The notes under the pieces were generated by a model. The model saw only the letters and a list, made by a program, of their open reading frames with translations, had not been told where the DNA came from and searched no databases. From CAZUGO01 sp964619935 (lineage in GTDB: Bacteria > Planctomycetota > Phycisphaerae > UBA1845 > CAIVHJ01): a stretch of DNA of 64,000 bases. The stretch spans positions 45,272 to 109,271 of the forward strand of contig CAZUGO010000054.1 of assembly GCA_964619935.1 (NCBI GenBank), read 5' to 3'. The position numbers and the translations under genes are program-made. Shown one piece after another: positions 46,521 through 55,192 of this stretch; the stretch's first letter is position 1; each line of letters begins with the position of its first letter.

Positions 46521-47963
46521 CTAGCGGTTGCGTTTCTTCTTGCGGCTGCGGCGTTTGTCCTTGCTGGACAGCTTGCGGATCTTGGCCGTGCTGCCACGCG
46601 CCTTGCGGCCCAGGGCCTGCCCCGACATCGCCGCCTGCGACAGTCCGGTCAGCGACTTCAGCCGGTTGACCATGCTCATTCCGGCCATGGCTTTCATGAC
46701 GTCGCGCAATTGAGTGAACTGCTTGACCAGTCCGGACACGTCCTGCGGCTCGCAGCCCGACCCTCGGGCGATCCGGCGGCGCCGGGAAGCATCGATCACG
46801 CTGGGGTCCTTGCGTTCCCGGCGGGTCATGGACAGGATCATGGCCTCCATGCGGCCGATTTCACTTTCGTCGACGTCCATGTCGTTGATGGCCCCGCCCA
46901 TGCCGGGCATCATCTTGAGCAGGCTCTTCATGGAGCCCATTTTCTGAACCTTGCGAACCTGGCCCAGGAAATCGTCCAGGGTCAGGAGGCCTTTTTCCAT
47001 CTTCCGCTGGATCTTCTCGGCTTCTTCCTGTTCATATTGCTGCTGGGCCTGCTCCACCAGGGTCAGGACGTCGCCCATGCCCAGAATGCGCTGGGCGATG
47101 CGGTCCGGATGAAACGGTTCGAGGTTTTCCAGCTTCTCGCCGACGCCGACGAACTTGATGGGTTTGCCGGTGATGGCCTTGACGGTCAGGGCCGCGCCGC
47201 CGCGGGTATCGGAGTCGAACTTGGTCAGGATGATCCCGTCGAGTTCCAAGCGCTCGTTGAACATCTTGGCGGTGTTCACGGCGTCCTGGCCGGTCATGGC
47301 GTCGATCACCAGGTAGACCTGGTGCGGTTGAATCACTTGCGAGATCTTGGCGACCTCGGCCATCATTTCCTCGTCGATGGCCAGCCGGCCCGCGGTATCG
47401 ACGATGACCACGTCGCGGTCGTTCTTTCGGGCGTGGGCGATCCCGTTGCGGCTGACCTTGACGGGGTTCTGATGCCCGCGCTCGGTGTATACCGGCACGT
47501 TGACCTGAGCACCGAGGATCTCGAGCTGGTCGATGGCCGCCGGGCGCTTGAGGTCGGCGGCGACCAGCAGCGGCCGCTTGCCCTTGGCTGCAATCGACTT
47601 GGCCAGCTTGCCGCAGGTGGTGGTCTTACCCGAACCCTGCAGGCCGGCCATCAGCACCACGGTGGGGCCCGGCGTGACGTAGGGGATCCGCGGATCCACC
47701 GGCCCCATGAGCTGGACCAGCTCGTCGTAGACCACCTTGACCATGACTTGTTCCGGCTGCAGCGTCTGAATAATCTGCATGCCGATGGCCTTGGCCTGGA
47801 CCTGCTCACAGAACCGGCGGGCGACCTCGACGTGGACGTCGGCCTCCAGCAACGCCGTGCGAATCCGGCCCAGGGCCTCGGAGACGTTTTCTTCTGTGAT
47901 CTTGCCGCGACCCTTCAGGCCTCGGAAGACATCGCTGAGTCGTTCTGACAACGCGTCGAACAT
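46521..47963 (-). CDS. ffh: signal recognition particle protein Ffh
   Basis: Ffh binds signal sequences and SRP RNA for co-translational targeting. The protein has 480 residues: N domain (MFDALSERLSDVFRGL), G domain with GLQGSGKTTTCGKLA, VDTAGR, and TKFDSDTRGG, then the M domain with MGSMKSLLKMMPGMGG and the ERKDPSVIDASRRRRIARGSG RNA-binding segment. A basic tail rich in K/R/S closes it. ATG 47963 is the standard start. No SRP RNA gene was found nearby. Confidence 0.96.
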   Translation of the reverse strand: MFDALSERLSDVFRGLKGRGKITEENVSEALGRIRTALLEADVHVEVARRFCEQVQAKAIGMQIIQTLQPEQVMVKVVYDELVQLMGPVDPRIPYVTPGPTVVLMAGLQGSGKTTTCGKLAKSIAAKGKRPLLVAADLKRPAAIDQLEILGAQVNVPVYTERGHQNPVKVSRNGIAHARKNDRDVVIVDTAGRLAIDEEMMAEVAKISQVIQPHQVYLVIDAMTGQDAVNTAKMFNERLELDGIILTKFDSDTRGGAALTVKAITGKPIKFVGVGEKLENLEPFHPDRIAQRILGMGDVLTLVEQAQQQYEQEEAEKIQRKMEKGLLTLDDFLGQVRKVQKMGSMKSLLKMMPGMGGAINDMDVDESEIGRMEAMILSMTRRERKDPSVIDASRRRRIARGSGCEPQDVSGLVKQFTQLRDVMKAMAGMSMVNRLKSLTGLSQAAMSGQALGRKARGSTAKIRKLSSKDKRRSRKKKRNR

Positions 47964-48468
47964 ACCCTTCGGTACCCACAAATGGATGAATTTGCTGTCA
48001 AACTAGGCGAACCGGCTGCCGCCGGTAACGGTTCTGGGCCAGCGGCATAGACTTTATCGGGCGTTCGCGACCCCCGGGTCCGCCTTCCGCAGGAAACCGC
48101 CGGGTCCCCTTTGACATTCTGGTGACGACCTGCCTAAACTGTTGTGTTAAGAGGCTCTAAGTAAGAAGCTCATCGCGGGATCGACCAAAGAAGATCACGA
48201 TCACATTTCACATGCGGCTTCACTTGCGTGAGCGGGCTCAGTATAATCTGCTAAGGCGTCGATGGGGAGGGGTTGGTATTGGTTTTCCGGACCGGTCCGA
48301 CCGCTCGGCGACCTGACCGGGGCTTGGGGCATTCCGATCAATCGTGCGAATGCGGGATCAGCATCACGGTTCGTTTTCGCTGCTAGACTTATGAGTACGC
48401 CTCGATCACAGGGGTTGAGAGTGGGGATAAGAAGTCGTAGGTTCTTGGAGACCAAAAGGAGAAGGAAC
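47964..48468. promoter_or_regulatory. long leader and promoter region before the pilin gene
   Basis: These 505 bases between ffh and the first flp gene hold no coding gene that I can support. Two plus-strand promoter candidates are seen: TTGACA at about 48114, 18 bases before TAAACT; and TTCACT about 18 bases before a perfect TATAAT at 48242-48247. The second would give a leader of about 215 bases before the ATG at 48469. Confidence 0.5.
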
Positions 48469-48660
48469 ATGAAGAGTCTTATGAGCAAGATCTGGAAAGA
48501 GGAAGAGGGCGCGACCATGATCGAGTACGCCCTGCTGGCCGCCCTCATCGGCGTCGTCTTGATCGCTGTGATTGGCGCCCTGACCAACAGCCTGAGCAAC
48601 ACATTCAACACGGTGAAGTCCAGCCTGGACAATGCTGCAGGCGCCGGTGGCGGCAGCTAG
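48469..48660 (+). CDS. Flp/Fap-type pilin 1
   Basis: The 63-residue prepilin has the TadV cleavage context E-E-E-G/ATMIEYALLAALIG followed by one hydrophobic helix (VVLIAVIGAL), then a short glycine/serine C-terminus. Flp pilins build Tad adhesive pili. The ATG has AAAGGAGAAGGAAC upstream, a strong ribosome site. A terminator follows. The tad assembly genes are not in the window. Confidence 0.93.
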   Translation: MKSLMSKIWKEEEGATMIEYALLAALIGVVLIAVIGALTNSLSNTFNTVKSSLDNAAGAGGGS

Positions 48661-48692
48661 AGCGGCATCGACTGCTGATTGACGGACTTCAA

Positions 48693-48728
48693 GGGCGGTC
48701 CCGTGATCCCGGGGTCGCCCTTTTTTTT
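48693..48728 (+). terminator. Rho-independent terminator after pilin 1
   Basis: An 11-base-pair stem (GGGCGGTCCCG with CGGGGTCGCCC, including two wobble pairs) is followed by eight T at 48721-48728. It lies 32 bases after the pilin stop and would make the first pilin a monocistronic, highly expressible unit. Confidence 0.9.
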
Positions 48729-48847
48729 CTTGCACTGCTGCTGTGGTCTCTCCTAGAATCGAGCTTGGGTCCTGTAGGACAAGGAGTTCCGAAAGCCACT
48801 CACTGGGCCGGGACTGTGCCCGAGTGGATCTGGCGAGGCGATCAGCG

Positions 48848-49015
48848 ATGCGGGAGAGGCTGAGAACAATTTGGGACGACGACCGCGGGGCCACGATGGT
48901 GGAGTACGCCATCCTGGTCGCCGGGATCGGGGTGGCCCTGATTCTGGTGCTCAATGTCATCAGCGGGTCCCTGAGCGGGCTGTTTGATTCCGTCCGGGCT
49001 GGATTCGAGTCCTGA
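48848..49015 (+). CDS. Flp/Fap-type pilin 2
   Basis: The 55-residue prepilin is a paralogue of the first, with cleavage context D-D-R-G/ATMVEYAILVAGIG and a single membrane helix. GAGG lies about 9 bases before the ATG. It is separated from pilin 1 by the terminator, so it needs its own promoter or read-through. Confidence 0.88.
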   Translation: MRERLRTIWDDDRGATMVEYAILVAGIGVALILVLNVISGSLSGLFDSVRAGFES

Positions 49016-49111
49016 CCGGGCGGCCGGTGGGGTCGGGGCGGCTGTGGGGGCCGCGCCGGGCAGCGCCGCAGGATCAAGTCACCGCGGCAGGGAGTCGACA
49101 TTCAAGGTACC

Positions 49112-51847
49112 ATGTCGGCCGCGGAACCACCCTCTAGAAGCCTGTCCTATGTCATTCGTTACCTGACCTCCGCACCGCGGGTGGGCCTGCTTGGGGCCCT
49201 CATGTTCGGCGTGTGGGGTGTGGCATTCGTCGCCCACCACGCGTTGTCGACTACCGTGGTCAGCGGTGACAACGTCGTGCTGGGCCGCGACTTCATGGCC
49301 TTCTACATCGCCGGTCGAATCGTCGCCGATGGCAACGGCCGGAATGTCTACGATCCACAGGTGCAGCAACAGACTCAGGATGCTGTGCTTGCGCCGGAGC
49401 GGCTCTCCGGGCTTTCCTACTTCATCAATCCCGCCGCGGTGGCCGTGGCGTACAGCGGGCTTGCCCGCCTGTCATACCTGGCGGCTTTCTTTGTGCACAC
49501 CGCGATCATGGTCGGCTGCTTCTTCACGGGCGTTTGGCTGCTGCGGCCCCACCTGAAGTCGCTGGGCACGCGCTGGGTCATGGTGGCACTGCCGGCAATC
49601 TGTTGGTTTCCGATGATGCATACCGTGACTGGCGGCCAGAATGCGGCCCTCAGCTTTCTGCTGCTGGCGGCCGCTTATGCCGGTGTGGTGGAAGGGCGTG
49701 ACTGGAAGCTCGGCATTGCCGTGGGGCTGCTGCTTTTCAAACCGCAATACGCCGTACCGCTGTTGGGGCTGTTGTTGCTCGGAGGTCACTGGCGGGCGGT
49801 CGGTCTCGCCGGGCTGGTGGGCCTGGGGCAATTCGCGTTGGGTGCGTGGTTTTGTGGCTGGGATTGGCCCTTGCGGATGCTCGATCAACTGTCGGGCTAC
49901 TACCGCCTGAACGAGGACGCCAGCAACAGTGCCACCCATATCTCCTTTCTGGAGGTCCTCGACTACTCGCTGGTCCGCCCGCTGAGTGGGCATCCGCAAC
50001 TGGCCGGCGTGGTTCATCTGGCGGGCCTGCTGGTACTGGCTGCGGCGGTGATCGGCCTGATGATCATGTGGCGGCGGGGCGATTCCGGAAGCGACGGTTT
50101 CGGGGCTTGTTTCGCGCTGGTCTGTACGGTCACGCTGCTGCTCAGCCCACATACCCAATACTACGACGGGGCGCTGTTGCTGCTGCCGGTGCTGTTGTTG
50201 TTGGAGGTTCACGGCCGGCGCGGCCTGACCGTGCCCGACTGGCTGCGGGCGCTGCTGCTGCTCGGCTATGTGCTGTATCTGCCGGTGGTTCAAGTGCCGC
50301 TGCGCACGGGGATCCCGTTTCAGCCGGCGGTGCTTGCGGTGATCGGGGTTGCGGTGTGGGCCGCGTGGCTGTTGCGGCCGCGGGTCACCCGGAATCACTG
50401 TCTGATCCTGGGTGCCTTCGGGATTGCCGTGATGTTGCTGCAGTTTGAGGCCTTGCAGGACGTCGACATCCACTGGCAGGTCAAGCTCGGCCAACTGATG
50501 TGGCAGCAGGGTCGCTTGATCGAGGCCGACCCCTTTACCTTTACCCATCTGGGGGCGGTGGTTCCCACGCTGGGCTGGCTGTCCCAACTGATTTTCGCCG
50601 AGGTCTACGACCTGGCGTCCTGGCGCGGGCTGCAGATTGTGCACGCCGTGCTTTTCGCAGGGGCCTTCGGAATCGCGGCGGCCACGGCCGTCTGGGGGTC
50701 CGGCCGCCGCCAGCCCGGCGTCGACCTGCTCAGCGTCGGGGCGGCGCTCTTCCTGGGGTTCTTGGCGGGCATCACCAGCAGCATGGTTCGGCCGCAGAGT
50801 TTCGCCGTATGCAGCTTCGCGATTCTGCTCGCGGTGGTGCAAACTCCTTGGCGGCTGCGGACCCGGTTGCTTGTCGTGGCTCCGTTGGTGGTGCTGTGGC
50901 AGAATCTGCACCCCTCGGTCGCGGTGGGCGCTTGCGCTGTGGGGGCCTTGACGGTGTCGGCCTGGATCACGCGGCGGTTCGGAGGCCAGCGGGCGGACCC
51001 CTGGGGCATGGCCGCGCTGCTGCTGGTGGTGCTTCTGGCCCAGCTGGCGACCCCGATGGGCTGGGGGGTGTTCTCGGTGAGCGCCGACAATCTGCGCGTG
51101 GCCCGCGATGTTCTGGGGGTCTCTGAGTGGCTGCATCCTTGGGCCGCGGCGGTGCGGCCGGCGATGGCCGGCGGCGCGGTGGCCGCGGTCGTCAGTGTGT
51201 TGTTGCTCATCCGGTTGCGATTTCGGGTGGGCCTCGACGATCTGGTGCTTTTTGGGGTCATGACCGCGCTTGCGCTGCTGGCCGCCCGGTTTGTGATCTT
51301 TTGGGCGGTGGCCTGCGTGCCTCTGTGGGCCCGCTGGATCGGGCGGGCCCGACCGTCTGCCGTGGCGTTGCCTGGTGCGGTGCCGGCGGCCGGCCGCTGG
51401 GTCGCCGCCTGCCTGGCGGTCGGTTGGCCGCTGGCCCTGGTGTTGCCGACGGTCCTGCGCGGCGAGACCACCCAGGCGTTTGACCTCCAGCAGGGCATCG
51501 ACCGGCTGGCCCGGGAAGTACCGCAGGGGCGGATTTACAACTACCGGGAATGGGGTGGACCATTGATCCTGGCCGGTTACCCCGGTTGGCGGGTGGCCTA
51601 CGACGGCCGCCTGTATCTGTTCGGCGACGACGACTGGCGGGCCTATCGCGACGCGGCCCTGGGGGTTCTGCCGCTGGGCGAGATTGAGCGGCGGTATGAG
51701 CCGGATGCCTTCTTCCTGCGGCCCGGTTTCCACCAGAAGCTCATTGAGCGGTTGGACCGGTCTCGGGCGTGGAAACAGGCGTTCGCCAACCGGCACTGCA
51801 CCCTCTACGTGCGGACCACCCCTGCCGGCCTGGCCGGCGGGTCTTGA
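49112..51847 (+). CDS. fusion membrane protein: GT87-like half plus GT-C-like half
   Basis: At 911 residues this is unusually long. The first 400 residues match GT87-family polyprenol-phosphate mannosyltransferase-like proteins: RDFMAFYIAGRIV, DPQVQQQTQDAVL and TGGQNAALSFLLLAAAYAGV, with about nine helices. Residues 440-911 are homologous to the 540-residue membrane protein at 43393, with DIHWQVKLGQLMWQQGRL, DPFTFTHLGAVVPTLGWLSQL, MVRPQSFAVCSF and a soluble end RVAYDGRLYL. Two glycosyltransferase-like modules in one chain suggest an envelope-glycan or glycoprotein function; the chemistry is unknown. Confidence 0.75.
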   Translation: MSAAEPPSRSLSYVIRYLTSAPRVGLLGALMFGVWGVAFVAHHALSTTVVSGDNVVLGRDFMAFYIAGRIVADGNGRNVYDPQVQQQTQDAVLAPERLSGLSYFINPAAVAVAYSGLARLSYLAAFFVHTAIMVGCFFTGVWLLRPHLKSLGTRWVMVALPAICWFPMMHTVTGGQNAALSFLLLAAAYAGVVEGRDWKLGIAVGLLLFKPQYAVPLLGLLLLGGHWRAVGLAGLVGLGQFALGAWFCGWDWPLRMLDQLSGYYRLNEDASNSATHISFLEVLDYSLVRPLSGHPQLAGVVHLAGLLVLAAAVIGLMIMWRRGDSGSDGFGACFALVCTVTLLLSPHTQYYDGALLLLPVLLLLEVHGRRGLTVPDWLRALLLLGYVLYLPVVQVPLRTGIPFQPAVLAVIGVAVWAAWLLRPRVTRNHCLILGAFGIAVMLLQFEALQDVDIHWQVKLGQLMWQQGRLIEADPFTFTHLGAVVPTLGWLSQLIFAEVYDLASWRGLQIVHAVLFAGAFGIAAATAVWGSGRRQPGVDLLSVGAALFLGFLAGITSSMVRPQSFAVCSFAILLAVVQTPWRLRTRLLVVAPLVVLWQNLHPSVAVGACAVGALTVSAWITRRFGGQRADPWGMAALLLVVLLAQLATPMGWGVFSVSADNLRVARDVLGVSEWLHPWAAAVRPAMAGGAVAAVVSVLLLIRLRFRVGLDDLVLFGVMTALALLAARFVIFWAVACVPLWARWIGRARPSAVALPGAVPAAGRWVAACLAVGWPLALVLPTVLRGETTQAFDLQQGIDRLAREVPQGRIYNYREWGGPLILAGYPGWRVAYDGRLYLFGDDDWRAYRDAALGVLPLGEIERRYEPDAFFLRPGFHQKLIERLDRSRAWKQAFANRHCTLYVRTTPAGLAGGS

Positions 51848-51903
51848 TTCCGGCCTGCGCCCGCCCGCTGCCAGTCCATGCCGCCGCCTGCTGGATTTCA
51901 GAA

Positions 51904-52033
51904 AAAATGGTACCACCATTTTATCCAAATGGTATCTTCATTTCACTCAAATGGTATCTTGATTTGATCACTTTCGTGGTACCATTTGAGTAAAACGGTA
52001 TCTTCATTTGATAGTTGTGGTGGTACCATTTGC
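51904..52033. repeat. cluster of short direct and inverted repeats, AT-rich
   Basis: Copies of AAATGGTATCTTCATTT-like 17-mers lie at 51927-51943, 51949-51965 (22-base period) and 51993-52009. The related AAATGGTACC core also occurs in inverted orientation near 51977-51990 and 52021-52032, and as a hairpin-like AAAATGGT/ACCATTTT at 51904-51922. The cluster is far more AT-rich than the flanking core genome. It marks the junction between the core genome and the accessory island. Confidence 0.8.
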
Positions 52034-52095
52034 AACCCAGATGCCGCGACCGCGGGACAGGGAGGCAGGGTCCCTGCCTGGGCGAGCGTGGTGGT

Positions 52096-52551
52096 TCAAG
52101 GCGTAGCTTGGGTGTACTCAGCCGGGATCATCGGCTTGATGCCGTCCGGCTCGTAGCGGGTGAAGTCAGCCTGGTTGAGGGTGCGGAGTGTCGCTGAGCG
52201 CGTGCGTGAGCATCAGGGCAACGGTGCGGGCGTCGTGAACCTGCACGCCTCGGACGGCGTGCTTCTGGACAAGGGTCTTCCAAATCTCAGGCGTGACGGG
52301 CGTTTCGGTGAGAACGCTCACACCCCGCTCGATTCGCATAAGCCTTCGCGTGGCCTCCTCAAGCGAGAGGTCAAAGCCGCCTCGTTCGCCTGGCGGACGC
52401 GTGCTGACGTTCCAGAACTCGGCGTACTGCTGAAGGCCGGTGAAGATGGGCGTGCTCAGCCCGATGAGGGCTCGAATGGCGGAGCGTACTTCGGGGTAGA
52501 AGGGGCCTGAGCGGTGCAACGCTCGTAGCCGCTATCGACGAAGGCCGGCAT
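52096..52551 (-). pseudogene. vapC-like PIN toxin gene with two compensating frameshifts
   Basis: An ATG at 52551 overlaps the stop of the upstream antitoxin gene (TGATG). It begins M-P-A-F-V-D-S-G, the first PIN Asp strand. The conserved middle (LQQYAEFWNVSTRPP, AVRGVQVHDARTVA) is in another frame, and the ending LRTLNQADFTRYEPDGI, typical of VapC, returns to the first frame. Total length 456 bases is a multiple of three, so a one-base loss near 52519-52533 and a one-base gain near 52180 would explain it. The product should be inactive as written. Confidence 0.72.
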
Positions 52552-52787
52552 CAATCGTGGTCCGCATAGAGGTCTTTCGTTGAGAAGTCACGCGGTAGTG
52601 GCGGCAGGTCGAGCCCTTCAGCGAGCTCGTCAAGCCACCGGTCAGCATCTTCGACGGTTTGCGGGCCGTTGGTGCCGGCGAAGTGGCGCTTGAGGTAATC
52701 CTCGACGGTGAGGCCGAGGGCAGCGGCGCAATCGGCGAGCGCCTTCGCCGTTTGCGGGTCGAGTTGGATGGTCGTAGCCGGCGTCAT
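52551..52787 (-). CDS. antitoxin-like protein of a VapBC module
   Basis: The 78-residue protein starts at ATG 52787 with AGGA three bases upstream. It has a short N-terminal strand (TTIQLDPQTAKAL) and a helical region (CAAALGLTVEDYLKRHF), then an acidic tail (DLPPLPRDFSTKDLYADHD). This resembles ribbon-helix-helix antitoxins with a toxin-binding C-terminus. Its stop overlaps the broken vapC start, the classic toxin-antitoxin layout. Confidence 0.68.
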   Translation of the reverse strand: MTPATTIQLDPQTAKALADCAAALGLTVEDYLKRHFAGTNGPQTVEDADRWLDELAEGLDLPPLPRDFSTKDLYADHD

Positions 52788-53183
52788 AGTTCCTAGCCTT
52801 GAAAGCGCGATAAATCCGCGAGCCCGAGAGGGTTGCGAGCATCGCGTAGCCTTCCCAAATGATACCACGACAGCGGCGAGGAATCACCTGGCTTGGGCCT
52901 TGTGCAGGCCGACTAGCGCCTCTTGTTGTTGAACAACCGGTTCATGCCTGTTCTCTTGAAAAGATGAAGGAACTCGTCTCATCCTAGCTGACGCTTCCTC
53001 GGCCCTCTAAGGGTTGGTCAAGAATCTGAAAGCACCGCGGCGGGGCCACGGGGCCGCGACCCAACCGACTAACCGCTGCACGGAATTTGCACGCTTGCGA
53101 GCCCTCCCCCTTTGGGGTACATAAAGGATCTTATCACCGACGATACCGGCCGGTAGGGGGGCTGTGGTCTAGTTATGTAACGA
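52788..53183. other. intergenic region with palindromes
   Basis: These 396 bases have no supported gene. They contain a perfect 12-base palindrome, TACCGGCCGGTA, at 53144-53155, just 28 bases before the TIGR04255 gene, a reasonable place for an operator. Nearby bases include TTATCA, the hexamer found again in the inverted repeat after the fic gene. Confidence 0.45.
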
Positions 53184-54020
53184 ATGCAAATGGAGCCAAC
53201 GGTGTCACCATCAACGCCACTACCCAAATTCGAGTGCCCACCAGTGATAGAGGTCGTGTGCGGCGTCCTATTCACGCCCATCGAGGGCCTTCTCGCCCCG
53301 CACCTCGGCCAACTTTGGGACAAGTTCCGTCCATCCGAATACACAGAGTGCCAGGAAGTCGCCCCTCTTGCTCCCGTCATGGAACAATTCGACGATGCGA
53401 AACAGATTCAATTCGAGTTCACTGACACGCCTCCCCTTCCCAGAATATGGTTCGTGCGGCCCGACGAAAATGGACTTGTCCAGGTACAAAGAGACCGATT
53501 CCTACACAACTGGAAGAAGGTGCGGGATGAAGACGAGTATCCGCACTACGATTCTGTTATCTCGATGTTCTGTGACAGGCTCGCATCGTTCGAAGCTTTT
53601 CTCAAAGACGCCAACCTCGGCCCAATCAATCCGCGACAGTACGAAATGACCTACGTCAACCATCTTCCTCAAGGCCGCGGTTGGTCTGAACTCAACGAGC
53701 TTGGCAAGGTTTTCCCTGACGTTTCGTGGAGAACGAAGAACGGGCGGTTTCTTCCGGCACCAGAAGCACTCAACTTAAGAATGAGCTTCGTACTACCCGA
53801 CCACTCAGGACGCCTGCACGCCACGATTCGCACAGCCGCTCGACGTCAAGACAATCTCCCGATGCTACTCCTTGAAATGACTGCCCGAGGAATGCCGAAA
53901 GAGCCGACCCATGAAGCAATGTTGCGTTGGTTCGATTTGGCTCATGAGTGGATCGTACGGGGCTTTACCGACCTCACCGGCGAAATCATGCACAAGCAGG
54001 TGTGGAAGAGAACGACATGA
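53184..54020 (+). CDS. TIGR04255 family protein, copy A
   Basis: The 278-residue protein has the family pattern: an opening P-P-V-I-E-V-V-C-G-V block, then WFVRPDENGLVQVQRDRFLHNW, a central YEMTYVNHL, and an ending WFDLAHEWIVRGFTDLT. The same blocks recur in copy B at 57408, so the two are paralogues. The family is sporadically spread among bacteria with no known biochemical role. The stop overlaps the next gene as ATGA. ATG 53184 and 53190 are both possible. Confidence 0.85.
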   Translation: MQMEPTVSPSTPLPKFECPPVIEVVCGVLFTPIEGLLAPHLGQLWDKFRPSEYTECQEVAPLAPVMEQFDDAKQIQFEFTDTPPLPRIWFVRPDENGLVQVQRDRFLHNWKKVRDEDEYPHYDSVISMFCDRLASFEAFLKDANLGPINPRQYEMTYVNHLPQGRGWSELNELGKVFPDVSWRTKNGRFLPAPEALNLRMSFVLPDHSGRLHATIRTAARRQDNLPMLLLEMTARGMPKEPTHEAMLRWFDLAHEWIVRGFTDLTGEIMHKQVWKRTT

Positions 54021-54505
54021 GCACCACCACAACACGCTCACGGGTCACTTCGTTCGCCTCGGATGAGGATACGACCACCACAATGAGCGCTGGGTTCGAC
54101 TCGTCTACATTTGGAGGCCGCACCGTCGAGCCTTATTACCGCGACAAGGCTCGCCCAATCGCTGTCCGAGTCACTGGTAGCCCCCAGCCACTTATGTGGC
54201 CCAAACGATACGAACGCGACCCAGAGGAGCGCGTCACCTCATGGTATGTCTTGACGCTCGAGATAGCGGACAACATCCGCCTGGCCCTAACCGACACGCC
54301 ATGGCACGAGCACTCGTCTGAGTCGCTCTCGACAATGCTCAGTTTCCTGCTTCGAGAGCACATGCGTACCACAAGCGAACCCAAGACCCCGCTTGGGAGA
54401 CGACTACTCGAGCTTCGTCGGCGCATAATCGCTACTGGTGTACCACTTCTGGACTGGTCCGACCTGGACATCGAAGTCCGGTCGCGACGTGGCGAACGAG
54501 AATAG
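54017..54505 (+). CDS. antitoxin-like partner protein of cassette A
   Basis: The 162-residue protein starts inside the stop codon of the TIGR04255 gene. The first 35 residues are Ser/Thr-rich and probably disordered. The end, LGRRLLELRRRIIATGVPLLDWSDLDIEV, closely resembles the C-terminal segment of antitoxins that pair with PIN toxins (basic helix, then LLDW and an acidic turn). The PIN gene follows six bases later, which supports an antitoxin role. I do not recognise the middle domain. Confidence 0.6.
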   Translation: MSTTTTRSRVTSFASDEDTTTTMSAGFDSSTFGGRTVEPYYRDKARPIAVRVTGSPQPLMWPKRYERDPEERVTSWYVLTLEIADNIRLALTDTPWHEHSSESLSTMLSFLLREHMRTTSEPKTPLGRRLLELRRRIIATGVPLLDWSDLDIEVRSRRGERE

Positions 54506-54511
54506 GAGACT

Positions 54512-54943
54512 GTGGTTTTGGCCAAGACAAGGACGTTTATTGACTCTGGAGTATTGATTGCCGCAGCCACCGGCGGCCAGAACCTATTCGAACGCGCCTT
54601 CACTGTATTAGATGACCCGGACCGCGAGTTCATCACGAGCGACTTCGTACGCCTCGAAACGGTCCCAAAGGCCCGGTTTCATAAGAACGAGGATGAAGTT
54701 CGGTTCTACGAAGAGTTCTTTCAGGCCGCCGCTCAGAGTGTCGACGCTTCAAAGGAGCTCGTTTCCCTCGCACAAACCGAGGCCGAGACCTCCGGCCTCA
54801 ACGCAACTGACGCCCTACACGTCGTTGCCGCTTGTTGGGCCGCGGCAGACGAACTCGTCACGTCAGAAAAACCTCAGAAGCTCATCTTTCGAACGAATTC
54901 CTTGCCTGTGAAAACCATTTATCCTGATCCTGAAGGAGCTTGA
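54512..54943 (+). CDS. PIN domain protein (VapC-like)
   Basis: The 143-residue protein has the PIN acidic residues in order: FIDSGVLIAA, DFVRLETVPKAR and NATDALHVVAA. This makes a complete metal site for an RNase toxin, unlike the broken vapC at 52096. The start is GTG 54512 or TTG 54518; GGAG at 54505 suits the TTG with a nine-base spacer. It closes cassette A, coupled to the preceding two genes. Confidence 0.8.
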   Translation: MVLAKTRTFIDSGVLIAAATGGQNLFERAFTVLDDPDREFITSDFVRLETVPKARFHKNEDEVRFYEEFFQAAAQSVDASKELVSLAQTEAETSGLNATDALHVVAACWAAADELVTSEKPQKLIFRTNSLPVKTIYPDPEGA

Positions 54944-54949
54944 GGCGGC

Positions 54950-55192
54950 GTGACTAGTAAGAGCCGCAACGGCGCATGCCGACCCGACAACCCGCATCCG
55001 CGCTCCACGCGGAAGACCGAGCTTGTGTGGGAAGGCAAGTGCGACGAGTACGGCAACCGCCGCGAGGTGGACGTGGCCGGCTGTGCCATGCCCATGGACC
55101 CGGCGCGGCTCAACTGGCAGGAAGTCCGCAAAGTGGCTCATTACAGCCTGCCCACCGCCGCCATGCCAAGCGGAGATCGGGGGGCTGGATGA
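54950..55192 (+). CDS. small ORF resembling the N-terminus of a DNA methyltransferase
   Basis: The 80-residue frame starts at GTG 54950 (GAGG four bases upstream) and overlaps the fic start as ATGA. Residues 22-48, with TELVWEGK, DEYGNRREVDVAG and CAMPM, closely resemble the N-terminal leader of a family of site-specific DNA methyltransferases as I remember it. The next 30 residues do not. It may be the remnant of such a gene cut by insertion of fic, or a small protein that couples to it. Confidence 0.5.
   Translation: MTSKSRNGACRPDNPHPRSTRKTELVWEGKCDEYGNRREVDVAGCAMPMDPARLNWQEVRKVAHYSLPTAAMPSGDRGAG

Noticed and set aside
48000..48200. Possible SRP RNA (ffs) gene next to ffh
   Set aside because: The conserved GGAA tetraloop and the asymmetric bulge region are not present in this stretch.
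49472..51928. 818-residue minus-strand frame opposite the GT87-like fusion gene
   Set aside because: Very rich in Gln, Arg, His and Pro, as expected for the antisense of a leucine-rich membrane protein; no domain matches.
53144..53155. TACCGGCCGGTA as a restriction or integration site
   Set aside because: A 12-base GC-rich palindrome can occur by chance in such DNA; kept only as a possible operator in the intergenic entry.
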